Shown here: one piece after another, positions 1-7,159 of the stretch | Layout: each line of letters opens with the position of its first letter | How positions within the stretch are numbered: position 1 is the stretch's first letter | Source: JAXHLG01 sp046497225 | Lineage (GTDB): Bacteria; Patescibacteriota; Minisyncoccia; Moranbacterales; DUUL01 | Assembly: GCA_046497225.1 (NCBI GenBank) | Contig: JAWOGA010000077.1 | Span: 1-12,398, forward strand | Length of the DNA stretch: 12,398 bases | Reading direction: 5' to 3' | The notes under the pieces: model-generated | What the model was told of the DNA's origin: nothing | What the model saw: the letters and a program-made list of their open reading frames with translations, nothing else | The model's database searches: none | Made by a program: the position numbers and the translations under genes

Positions 1-612
1 ACCGGTACCGGCAAGACCACTATGGGGATGCATTTCCTGCAACAGGGAATGAAAGAAGGAGAGAATTGCATCTGGGTGGCGCTGGAAGAGTCGGTCTCCC
101 AACTCAAAAAAGTGGCCCGGCAACGGAATTGGGAATTGGAAGAATTGGAGAAAAAAGGAAAGATCACTTTTATTGAAACGACCTTGCTTGATGTTGATCC
201 GGACAAACTCCTTTATGATATTATAGAAGCTATTGATAAAAATAAAGTTCAGCGAGTGGTGTTTGATTCCATTTCTTCCTTGGAATCGGCCACCTTGGGC
301 AAAGATGAGGTCAGGCAGTTTTTGATCCAGTTGACCAGCGCCTTTAAGACCCGGGGTGTAACTTGTGTACTTAATTATTTAACCTCCGAGATATTCGGCG
401 CCTCCGACGGACAGTTATTGGGAGAGGTTACTTCCAACAAGATGAGGTTGAGTTCTATCGTGGACGGAGTGATCCTGTTGCGTTATCACGAACATGAAAA
501 AGGAGTGGAGAAGATGATGACCACTTTAAAACTCCGGGGCAGTTCTCATGACCGGGGCATCTTTAAGTATGACCTCGTTGATAATGGAATAAATATAGAG
601 AAAAAGATATAA
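1..612 (+). CDS. KaiC/RAD55-like RecA-fold ATPase, 5'-truncated by window edge
   Basis: The reading frame is open from base 1, so the true start lies upstream; 203 codons are visible before TAA. The first visible residues, TGTGKTT, are the end of a Walker A P-loop. The KaiC-type acidic pair follows at fragment residues 29-30 (VALEES), the Walker B strand at about 86-89 (RVVFDS), and the C-terminal KaiC signature RGSSHDRGI at about 179-187. This places it in the KaiC/RAD55 ATPase family, whose members hydrolyse ATP as ring-forming regulators. Whether it has one KaiC domain or is the second of two cannot be told from this fragment. Only 11 bases separate it from the multi-PAS histidine kinase, so the two are probably co-transcribed and may act in one pathway, as KaiC does with SasA in cyanobacteria. 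A true circadian role should not be assumed: no KaiA or KaiB is visible. The ATPase family assignment is firm; its function is inferred. Confidence 0.88.
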   Translation, partial: TGTGKTTMGMHFLQQGMKEGENCIWVALEESVSQLKKVARQRNWELEELEKKGKITFIETTLLDVDPDKLLYDIIEAIDKNKVQRVVFDSISSLESATLGKDEVRQFLIQLTSAFKTRGVTCVLNYLTSEIFGASDGQLLGEVTSNKMRLSSIVDGVILLRYHEHEKGVEKMMTTLKLRGSSHDRGIFKYDLVDNGINIEKKI

Positions 613-623
613 ATCAATATATT

Positions 624-3600
624 ATGATCTTCAAAAGCAAAAGCAAAAAAATAGAGGAATTCAATCTCTGCCCTCACGGCGAAATTGTTTTGGATAATCT
701 CCGGGAAGAGGTGATAGTATTATCCCCGGATCTAAGGATCCGTTATGCCAATAAGGCCTTTTTGAAAGCGAATAAATTAGAGAGAGAAGAGGCAGTGGGT
801 CAGTTCTGTCACCAGGTTACTCATGGTCTAAAAACTCCATGCGATTCCAAAAAACATAAATGTCCGGTGACCGAGGCCAAAAAAGGCAAGCCCAAGACTT
901 GTCAGCATCTCCATTATGATGAGAACGGCCAAGAAAGGTATATTGATATTACAGTTTATCCCTTAAAAGAAAAGGGTAAATTAACTGGCTATGTGCATGT
1001 CAGCCGGAATGTGACCGAACAGAAGAACTACGAGGAACAATTGGAAACGACCCAAGACCGTTTGGAGGATGCCATGAAAGCGGGCAATATCTCCTGGTGG
1101 GAAATGGAGCTTCCTTCCGGGGAAGTGAATTTTAATAAAAGGAAGGCTGAAATGCTCGGGTATTCCCCGAAAAGTTTTAAAACTTATGAAGATTTTACCA
1201 AAATCTTGCATCCGGACGACTATGAAAGAGCGATGCAGGCCATGCGTGACTATCTAAAAAGGAAAACGAAGAGATATAAGGTAGAATACCGCATCCAAAA
1301 GAAGGACGGGACATATAAATGGTTTCGGGATATAGGCGAAATAACGGAAAAGAGTAAAAAGGGCAAGAAAATTACGGGAATAGTAATAGATATAGATAAG
1401 AGAAAAGAAAGAGAAAAAAAATTAGGGGAAACCAAGGAAAGACTGGAGCGGTCTCAAGAGGTTGCCCAAGTGGGCAGCTGGGAGTATCATTTTGAAGACG
1501 ATTCTTTGAGTTGGTCAAAAGAGACCTATCGAATATTCGGGGTGTCGCCCGATGAACCGATGACATACAAGAGATTCTTAAATTTTATTTACTCGGAAGA
1601 CCGGGATGGGGTAGATAAAAAGTGGAAGGAGGGCATTGAGACCGGTGACTATGATGTGGAACACCGCATAGTTACAAACGAGGGAGTGAAATGGGTGCAT
1701 GAGAAAGCAGATATAAAACTTGACGATCAAGGGAAGCCGGTAAAGGTTATTGGAAGCGTGCAAGATATAACGAAGAGGAAAGAAGCGGAGCAGGGGATGC
1801 GTCGTAGCGAACAGAAATTCCGTAGCTATACGGAAGAAGCGCCGGCCGGTGTATTTGTAACGAATGAAAAAGGGAATTATATTGAAGTAAATACTCAAGC
1901 CTCTGAAATGACAGGATATTCTGAGGAAGAACTTCTTGAAATGAATGTTGTGGATATCGTTTCTCCCGAGGCCAAAGAGAGAACTGAGAGAACTTTCAAA
2001 AAACTTCTTAAAACCGGAGGACTGGAGATAGAGCTTCCCTATTTGAAAAAGGACGGCACCAAAAGGTACTGGGTGGTCAAGGCGGTACGACTCTCGGAGG
2101 ATCGAATTCTTGGGTTTACTTTGGATATCACTGAAAGAAAGGAGGAAGAAAGAAGGGAGGAAGAAGAAAGGCAGAAGTTTCAGGCGCTTTTTGAAGGTTC
2201 CAAGAACGCTATCTTTATCGCCGACCCTAAGACAAAAAAGATCGCCGACTGTAACTCTGCAGCATCCGAGATGACGGGTTATTCCAAAAAAGAACTGCTG
2301 GGAATGAAGGCTCCGGACTTGCATCCCGAGGAAATACGGAAAGAGACAATGGAAATCTTTGAGAAACAGCTGAAAAGAGATTTGAAAGTGGCGGAATCCA
2401 AGCTTCTCACTAAAAAAGGAGGAGAGGTTCCCATTTTGATAACCGCCGCTGTAGTTGAACTGAGAGACAAGAAAATGCTAATGGGTGATTTCCAGGATAT
2501 AACCGAGATCAAGGAAAAACAAAAAGAGGTGGAGGAAGAAAGACAAAGATTTCAAGAAATATTCAGTAATGTGAACGACGCTTTATATTTACATACAATA
2601 ACCAAGAAAGGAGAACCGGGTAATTTTATAGAGGTAAACGAGGTAGCCTGTAAGATGCTCGGTTATAGCGAGGAAGAATTCTTGAAAATGAGTCCGGCGG
2701 ACATTGACTCCAAGGAGAACAAGGAAAAGATCCCTCAAGCAATAAAAGAACTGTCTTCTAAAGGAAGAACCACATTTGAGGGTTATCATATCGCCAAAAA
2801 CGGGAAGAAAATACCCATAGAAATAAGTTCACATCTGTTTGAGATAGATGGAGAAAAAAGGATTATAAGCGCCGCCCGAGATATAACCACGCGTAAAGAA
2901 AAAGAGGAAGAACTCCGGCAACAAAAAGAGAAGTATCAACAGGTGACCGAGGAAATGAACGACCTGTTGAGTATAGTGGATGAGGAAGGCAATTTTATTT
3001 TCACTAATAAAGCCCATGAAAGGACATTGGGTTGGGATATCGAGAATGATCTTTCCGGGAAGTCGGTCTTTAATATTATTCACCCGGAAGACAAGAAAGA
3101 GACACAAAAAGTCTTTGAGAAAGCTTTTAAAGAGGGTGAAGGAAAGACCGAGGTCAGGATAAAGACCAAGGACGGATCTTGTAGGCATTTCGAGTCTCAG
3201 GGTAGAGTTTTAAATAGAGGGGAAGGTTTTTTGATCATTTCCAGAGATGTTACCGAACGCAAGGAGGCAAAGAAAGAGCTGGAAAAACAAAAAAAGAGTT
3301 TTGATAATATAGTGGAGAAACATCGGGAAGGTATTTTAATAGTGGATAAGGACGGCAAAATAAAATTCGCCAACAAGGCGGCGGAAAGGATATTCCAGAG
3401 ATCACACGAGGAGCTGGCGGGTACGCATTTTTCCGTTCCTACCAATCTGACCGAGAAAGGTTTCGAGATCGATGTCATCAGGAAGAACGGTGAACGCGGA
3501 GTGGGAGAAGTGAGGAGCGTAAAAACATATTGGATGGGAGATGATTCCTATTTGGTCATGATCTGGGATATAACCGACAGGAAAAAGTCTAAGGAAAAAT

Positions 3601-4739
3601 TGGAAAAAAGTTTGGAAAAACAAAAGGAGATGGTCGATAATTTGGAAAAGTTCAAAATGGCGGTGGATAATGCGTCCGATCATATCATTATCACTGATTC
3701 AGAAGGAACTATTATGAATTTCAATAAGGGAGCGGAAGAGATCACCGGCTATAAAGCGGATGAAGTGGTGGGTGAAAAAGCCGGCACTAAGGACAATTGG
3801 GGCGGGCTTATGGACAAGGATGTCTACAGAGAAATGTGGCATACCATAAAAGATAAAAAGGAAAATTATGAGAATGATTTTACCAATAAGCGCAAGAGCG
3901 GAGAAAAATATGTTGCCCAGACCAGTATATCTCCGGTTTTGGATCAAGAGGGAGAACCTAAATTTTTTGTGGGGATAGAGAAAGATATTACTGAGCTAAA
4001 GGAGATCGATAAGGCGAAAACGGAATTCGTTTCCCTGGCCTCTCATCAGCTGAGGACGCCGCTTTCCAGTATTAATTGGTATGCGGAAATGCTGCTTAAC
4101 GGAGATGCCGGAGAGGTTAACAAAGAGCAGAAAGAGTTTTTGAAAGAAATTTATAAAGGAAATCAACGAATGGTGGATTTGGTAAATGCTCTTTTGAACG
4201 TTTCCCGCATCGAGCTGGGGACTCTGGCTGTGGATCCTGAGCCGACTGATTTCAACCGGATAGCTCAAAGCGTCTTGAAGGAGATCAAACCTCAGGCCGA
4301 GAACAAGAAACAGGAGTTGAAGAAAAAACTGGATGACAAAGTTCCCAAAATCAAGGCAGATCCCAAGCTGGTCAGAATGGTTTTTCAAAACCTCGTTTCC
4401 AACGCTGTCAAATACACTCCCGAAAACGGCAAGATTACCTTGAAAACTGAGAAAGAAGACTTTTATGTTTTGATTAAGGTTTCTGACAATGGATACGGCA
4501 TACCCAAAAATCAGCAGGACAAAATATTCACAAAATTATTCCGAGCTGATAATGTTCGAGAAAAGGATACGGAAGGCACCGGGCTAGGGTTGTATATTGT
4601 AAGATCCATAGTAGAGCAATGCGGGGGCAAAATTGGGTTTGAGTCTGCTAAGAATAAAGGTACCACCTTTTTTGTCCGATTCCCTTTGAAAGGCATGAGC
4701 AAAAAAGAGGGAAATAAGGGACTGAATGAGATAAAGTGA
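624..4739 (+). CDS. Soluble sensor histidine kinase with nine PAS domains
   Basis: This 1371-aa protein is probably cytoplasmic: I see no signal peptide or membrane segment. Nine PAS domains run in series at about 20-133, 143-262, 275-388, 395-507, 516-630, 641-760, 768-882, 891-990 and 1008-1125. Each ends in a DIT/DVT-type motif followed by a charged coiled linker. PAS domains 4-6 resemble one another closely (EMTGYSEEEL-like), suggesting internal duplication. The kinase core follows: HisKA about 1129-1197 with phospho-acceptor His1141 in SHQLRTPL, N-box around Asn1256/Asn1260, G1 box VSDNGYGIP (about 1286-1294), F-box about 1301-1309 and G2 box GTGLGL (1318-1323). All catalytic boxes look intact. 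PAS1 carries an unusual Cys/His-rich stretch (C62, H63, H67, C73, H78, C80, C93, H95, H97). The start has no clear Shine-Dalgarno sequence and lies 11 bases after the KaiC-like gene. The stop is TGA. The receiver gene immediately downstream is a pseudogene, so the phosphotransfer target is probably encoded elsewhere. The signal sensed is unknown. Confidence 0.95.
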   Translation: MIFKSKSKKIEEFNLCPHGEIVLDNLREEVIVLSPDLRIRYANKAFLKANKLEREEAVGQFCHQVTHGLKTPCDSKKHKCPVTEAKKGKPKTCQHLHYDENGQERYIDITVYPLKEKGKLTGYVHVSRNVTEQKNYEEQLETTQDRLEDAMKAGNISWWEMELPSGEVNFNKRKAEMLGYSPKSFKTYEDFTKILHPDDYERAMQAMRDYLKRKTKRYKVEYRIQKKDGTYKWFRDIGEITEKSKKGKKITGIVIDIDKRKEREKKLGETKERLERSQEVAQVGSWEYHFEDDSLSWSKETYRIFGVSPDEPMTYKRFLNFIYSEDRDGVDKKWKEGIETGDYDVEHRIVTNEGVKWVHEKADIKLDDQGKPVKVIGSVQDITKRKEAEQGMRRSEQKFRSYTEEAPAGVFVTNEKGNYIEVNTQASEMTGYSEEELLEMNVVDIVSPEAKERTERTFKKLLKTGGLEIELPYLKKDGTKRYWVVKAVRLSEDRILGFTLDITERKEEERREEEERQKFQALFEGSKNAIFIADPKTKKIADCNSAASEMTGYSKKELLGMKAPDLHPEEIRKETMEIFEKQLKRDLKVAESKLLTKKGGEVPILITAAVVELRDKKMLMGDFQDITEIKEKQKEVEEERQRFQEIFSNVNDALYLHTITKKGEPGNFIEVNEVACKMLGYSEEEFLKMSPADIDSKENKEKIPQAIKELSSKGRTTFEGYHIAKNGKKIPIEISSHLFEIDGEKRIISAARDITTRKEKEEELRQQKEKYQQVTEEMNDLLSIVDEEGNFIFTNKAHERTLGWDIENDLSGKSVFNIIHPEDKKETQKVFEKAFKEGEGKTEVRIKTKDGSCRHFESQGRVLNRGEGFLIISRDVTERKEAKKELEKQKKSFDNIVEKHREGILIVDKDGKIKFANKAAERIFQRSHEELAGTHFSVPTNLTEKGFEIDVIRKNGERGVGEVRSVKTYWMGDDSYLVMIWDITDRKKSKEKLEKSLEKQKEMVDNLEKFKMAVDNASDHIIITDSEGTIMNFNKGAEEITGYKADEVVGEKAGTKDNWGGLMDKDVYREMWHTIKDKKENYENDFTNKRKSGEKYVAQTSISPVLDQEGEPKFFVGIEKDITELKEIDKAKTEFVSLASHQLRTPLSSINWYAEMLLNGDAGEVNKEQKEFLKEIYKGNQRMVDLVNALLNVSRIELGTLAVDPEPTDFNRIAQSVLKEIKPQAENKKQELKKKLDDKVPKIKADPKLVRMVFQNLVSNAVKYTPENGKITLKTEKEDFYVLIKVSDNGYGIPKNQQDKIFTKLFRADNVREKDTEGTGLGLYIVRSIVEQCGGKIGFESAKNKGTTFFVRFPLKGMSKKEGNKGLNEIK

Positions 4740-4774
4740 GGTTGCATTTAGCATTTTTTAAAAAGGGATACAGG

Positions 4775-4780
4775 TATAAT
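4775..4780 (+). promoter_or_regulatory. Possible -10 box ahead of the receiver pseudogene
   Basis: An exact TATAAT sits 28 bases before the ATG of the degenerate receiver gene, within the 69-base spacer after the kinase stop. No good -35 hexamer is seen 16-18 bases upstream, where the sequence is T-rich. It may be a relic promoter, or may be chance in AT-rich DNA. Confidence 0.3.
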
Positions 4781-4808
4781 TTTTAATCATTAAAATTAAT
4801 AGTTAAAA

Positions 4809-5204
4809 ATGGAAGAGAGAAATGTGCTTGTCGTCTAAAATGAGGAAATCCTATTGAAAGCCATTAAGGCTAAAATGAAGCAAAAAGGGTTCAATTTTAC
4901 CCCGACCCGATCGGCCGAAGGCTCCCTTAAGAAATTAGAAGAGCTTCAAAGGGTGGATGTGATCTGACTGGATCATTACCTGCTGGGCGGCGATGGCGGG
5001 CTGAGTTTTCTTGTCAAAGTAAAAAACAAGGAAGGATGGAAGAATATACCCGTGTATGTTGTTTCCAATACCTCCACACAAGACAAAGTCCAATCCTACA
5101 TAGACACATAGCGCTGGGCGTGGATAAATATTATATCAAAGCCGACTATCGGCTTGGATGAAATTATTGAAGACATCGAAGAAAATTTTAAGAAGGAGGA
5201 TTAA
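4809..5204 (+). pseudogene. Degenerate CheY-like response regulator receiver
   Basis: Read in one frame from ATG 4809 to TAA 5202-5204, this encodes a single-domain receiver of about 128 residues interrupted by three stops. TAA at 4836-4838 falls where the family has the acidic pair after strand 1 (VLVV-stop-NEE against the usual VED/EE). TGA at 4965-4967 stands where a Trp is expected just before the phospho-acceptor region LDHYLLGGDGG; the Asp codon at 4971-4973 remains. TAG at 5109-5111 lies in a frame-shifted stretch. There the bases encoding LGVDKYYIKADYR are out of frame. This is explained by an 8-base near-tandem duplication around 5102-5117 (acatagac/acatagcg) and a one-base insertion near 5154, which together (+9) restore the frame for LDEIIEDIEENF. 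Removing them gives a smooth SYIALGVDKYYIKADYRLDEI-type reading. The gene was evidently the partner of the upstream kinase. Sequencing error is unlikely to explain five lesions. Confidence 0.88.
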
Positions 5205-5253
5205 AAAAACAATTGAAGCAAGATTGATGCGTGGTAGATTTAAAAGGAGAAAT

Positions 5254-5284
5254 TAAACCCGACAAACGTAGTTTGTCGGGTTTA
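5254..5284 (+). terminator. Strong 14-bp hairpin, probable transcription end of the signalling block
   Basis: The arms at 5254-5267 and 5271-5284 are exactly complementary (TAAACCCGACAAAC against its complement) around a GTA loop. The hairpin is very stable for this AT-rich region and lies 50 bases after the receiver pseudogene. Only a short TTTA follows the stem, with a T7 run some 20 bases further on, so it is not a canonical intrinsic terminator. It could instead be a 3'-end stabilising hairpin or a dispersed repeat unit. Confidence 0.5.
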
Positions 5285-5307
5285 GCGGATGTTACTTAGT
5301 TATTTTT

Positions 5308-5351
5308 TTGATATAAAGTAGATATACGATTGATATAAGGTTGATATACTA
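5308..5351 (+). repeat. Four tandem 11-bp direct repeats, TTGATATA-based
   Basis: Units begin at 5308, 5319, 5330 and 5341: TTGATATAAAG, TAGATATACGA, TTGATATAAGG and TTGATATACTA. The first eight bases are nearly invariant and the last three vary. The repeat length is close to one helical turn, so all units face the same side of the DNA. The array sits between the hairpin and murC. It could be a protein-binding array or simple-sequence drift. Confidence 0.7.
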
Positions 5352-5395
5352 TTCCATTGTTGTCCATGGATTTAAACTGGGAAAAACAGATTGAC

Positions 5396-5445
5396 CGACC
5401 CGCCACGTAAATCCCGATCAATCGGGAAGCGGCAAGGGAAGGTCG
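5396..5445. repeat. Nested GC-rich inverted repeat, possible structured RNA or element end
   Basis: Three nested stems can be drawn: CGACC 5396-5400 with GGTCG 5441-5445, GCC 5402-5404 with GGC 5431-5433, and CCCGA 5413-5417 with TCGGG 5422-5426 around a TCAA loop. This is a G+C-rich island in an otherwise very AT-rich spacer. No known RNA family is recognised. Confidence 0.4.
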
Positions 5446-5591
5446 CTCCAACTAAAAAAATAATTGGCATTAGTATACGAACATTTAAGTAAAATACATA
5501 ATACTTGCTTCGTGATACTTTCAAAAGTGTATAGCCCCTGTGTACAAAAAGGTGGCCAAAATGTATAGTAGCGTTTTTGCAATACACAGTT

Positions 5592-5633
5592 CATAATACA
5601 TAATACATAATACTTGATACAGTATTCATAATA
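5592..5633 (+). repeat. Six-unit degenerate 7-bp repeat upstream of murC
   Basis: Six consecutive heptamers can be read: CATAATA three times (5592-5612), CTTGATA, CAGTATT and CATAATA again (5627-5633). The array ends 13 bases before the murC start. It shares its 7-bp period with the other degenerate arrays in the window, but not their exact words. Confidence 0.6.
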
Positions 5634-5646
5634 TTTATTTAATCCA

Positions 5647-7107
5647 ATGAAAAATTTTGACTTGAAGAGGGTTAGGAGGGTTTATATGGTGGGGATTAAA
5701 GGCTCCGGGATGGCCGGTTTAGCTGAGATTTTCCAATCGATGGGCAAGGAAGTTATTGGCTCGGACACGCAGGAGAAATTTTTTACCGATGAAATTTTAA
5801 AAAGAAGGAAGATTAAATACTTTGAAGGTTTTTCCAAAGATAATATCAAAAAAGAAGAAAAGCCGGATTTAGTGGTTTATTCTACCGCTTATAGTCCGGA
5901 GAATAACGAGGAGTTGAAATTTGCCAAGAAAAAGAAATTTGCTATGGCCTCTTATCCGGAAGCGGTGGGGAGGCTGATGCAGAATAAATATGCTATTGCT
6001 GTTTGCGGAACTCATGGGAAAACTACTACTTCGGCGATGCTGGCTTTGGCTTTAAGAGAGGGCGGTCTGGATCCCACCGCAATAATAGGATCTCAGGTTA
6101 AGCAATTTGAATCGGGAATTTTGTTTGGCAAATCCAAATATATGGTGATAGAGGCGGATGAATATCAGGACAAATTTTCTCATTATTCTCCCATGGGCGT
6201 TATATTGACCAGTGTGGACTTTGATCATCCGGATTATTTTGAAGACTTTGATGCTTATAAAGAAGCATTTAAGCGGTTTGTTCGTAAAATCCCCAAGCAT
6301 GGTTTTTTGGTGGTTTGGGGGGAGAGCGCGGCTACGGTGGAGGTAGCTAAGGAGGCTAATTGCAGAGTGATTGTTTACGGCCTTTTTCGGAATATTTGTT
6401 TTAATGGAGTTTATTCTTTTGTGAAGGAAAAAAAGAAATATCAGGATTTGGAAATTAATGAGAGAGTTATGGAGCAGGTCAAAGAGGAATTTGCTCGAGA
6501 AGGAAAGACAAATGTGGAGTGCTTTGCTATGCCGGTTGATTTGAATTTAAAAGTTCCCGGGAAACACAACTTATTAAATGCTACGGCTTCCTTGGCGGCT
6601 TCGTTGGAGTTGGGAGTTTCTCAGGAGAAAGCAGTAAAAGCTTTGAATAATTACCAGGGAGCTTCTAGACGCTTCGAGTTTTTGGGAGAGAGAAATGGAG
6701 CAAAAGTTATTGATGATTACGCTCATCATCCCGAGGAAATTCGGGCGACTTTGGAGGCAGTCAAGCAAAAATATCCAAAGAAAAACATAATCTGCGTATT
6801 TCACCCCCACACCTTTTCTCGCACTAAGGCTTTGTTGGATGAATTTTCTCAGAGTTTTGATTTAGCCGACGAAGTTTATATTCTGGATATTTACGGCTCG
6901 GCTAGGGAAGCGCAAGGAGGAGTTCATTCGGAAGACTTAGTTTATAAAATGAAGTTCTTTCGAGATAATGTCGAATATATAGCGGGAATGGAGGAAGCTT
7001 ATGAAAAACTAAGGAGTAACCTCGGAGCTGATGATGTGGTTGTGACTATGGGCGCGGGGAATGTTTTTGAGCTAGGAAAAAGATTAGTCGAGAAAAGTAA
7101 AAATTAA
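5647..7107 (+). CDS. murC: UDP-N-acetylmuramate--L-alanine ligase MurC
   Basis: This 486-aa Mur ligase adds L-alanine to UDP-MurNAc using ATP in the cytoplasm, the first step of the peptidoglycan stem peptide. The N-terminal Rossmann part carries VGIKGSGMAGLA (about 15-26), the MurC nucleotide-sugar loop. The ATP P-loop is CGTHGKTTT (120-128). The conserved acidic motif EADEYQDKF (169-177) and the TSVDFDHPDYF segment (188-198) follow. Domain 3 shows KHNLLNATASLAA (306-318), RRFEFLG (341-347), DDYAHHPEEI (356-365), HPHTFSRT (386-393) and GAGNVF (469-474). The EADEY form is shared with Mpl, but the length, the DDYAHHP motif and the absence of a second cell-wall recycling gene favour MurC. Residues about 245-295 are poorly conserved and lysine/glutamate-rich. 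The ATG has no visible Shine-Dalgarno sequence. A palindrome begins 9 bases after the stop. Confidence 0.94.
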   Translation: MKNFDLKRVRRVYMVGIKGSGMAGLAEIFQSMGKEVIGSDTQEKFFTDEILKRRKIKYFEGFSKDNIKKEEKPDLVVYSTAYSPENNEELKFAKKKKFAMASYPEAVGRLMQNKYAIAVCGTHGKTTTSAMLALALREGGLDPTAIIGSQVKQFESGILFGKSKYMVIEADEYQDKFSHYSPMGVILTSVDFDHPDYFEDFDAYKEAFKRFVRKIPKHGFLVVWGESAATVEVAKEANCRVIVYGLFRNICFNGVYSFVKEKKKYQDLEINERVMEQVKEEFAREGKTNVECFAMPVDLNLKVPGKHNLLNATASLAASLELGVSQEKAVKALNNYQGASRRFEFLGERNGAKVIDDYAHHPEEIRATLEAVKQKYPKKNIICVFHPHTFSRTKALLDEFSQSFDLADEVYILDIYGSAREAQGGVHSEDLVYKMKFFRDNVEYIAGMEEAYEKLRSNLGADDVVVTMGAGNVFELGKRLVEKSKN

Positions 7108-7116
7108 TTGACACAA

Positions 7117-7144
7117 TACTACCATATTACGTTATATGGTAGTA
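7117..7144. promoter_or_regulatory. 28-bp palindrome, copy 1 (murC-tsaE gap)
   Basis: Arms TACTACCATAT (7117-7127) and ATATGGTAGTA (7134-7144) are perfect complements around TACGTT. The central ACGT also pairs, so the whole 28 bp is a palindrome broken by a single T/T pair. It begins 9 bases after the murC stop and ends 15 bases before the likely tsaE ATG (7160). A TTGACA (7108-7113) lies just upstream, so if that is a -35 box the palindrome would cover the spacer and -10; the -10 match itself is poor. No T-run follows, so it is not an intrinsic terminator. Confidence 0.85.
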
Positions 7145-7159
7145 CGAAGAATGCTTTTT

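Larger units (their letters stand above)
5205..5646. other. Non-coding spacer between receiver pseudogene and murC
   Basis: I see no credible protein-coding or tRNA gene in these 442 bases. The spacer contains a 14-bp hairpin (5254-5284), four 11-bp direct repeats (5308-5351), a nested GC-rich inverted repeat (5396-5445) and a heptamer-period AT-rich repeat (5592-5633), each listed separately. The word CATAATACTTG occurs twice, at 5497 and 5606. An open frame on the minus strand at 5372-5587 has no recognisable protein character. Confidence 0.75.

Noticed and set aside
1578..2324. Minus-strand 248-codon open frame opposite the kinase
   Set aside because: It is antisense to conserved PAS domains, rich in Phe and Leu as expected from the complement of GAA/AAA-rich codons, with no domain signature.
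4965..4967. TGA at a Trp position in the receiver gene, suggesting UGA recoding
   Set aside because: The same gene also has TAA and TAG stops and two indels, the kinase gene uses TGA as its terminator, and more than 11 kb of other coding sequence has no in-frame TGA.
5191..5204. Strong Shine-Dalgarno-like AGGAGG at the end of the receiver pseudogene
   Set aside because: It encodes the Lys-Glu-rich C-terminus; no ATG, GTG or TTG with an open frame of any length follows at a suitable distance.
5614..5643. TTGATA and TTTAAT as a murC promoter with 18-bp spacing
   Set aside because: The -10 would end 3 bases before the ATG, placing the transcription start inside the coding sequence; the similarity is explained by the AT-rich heptamer array.
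7117..7144. Palindromes as Rho-independent terminators
   Set aside because: The stems are AT-rich and none of the three copies is followed by a T-run; copy 1 also ends only 15 bases before the tsaE start.
7136..7159. Upstream ATGs at 7136 and 7151 as the tsaE start
   Set aside because: 7136 lies within the right arm of the palindrome and both add residues not expected at the TsaE N-terminus; 7160 fits the family and has a weak GAAGA upstream. 7151 cannot be fully excluded.
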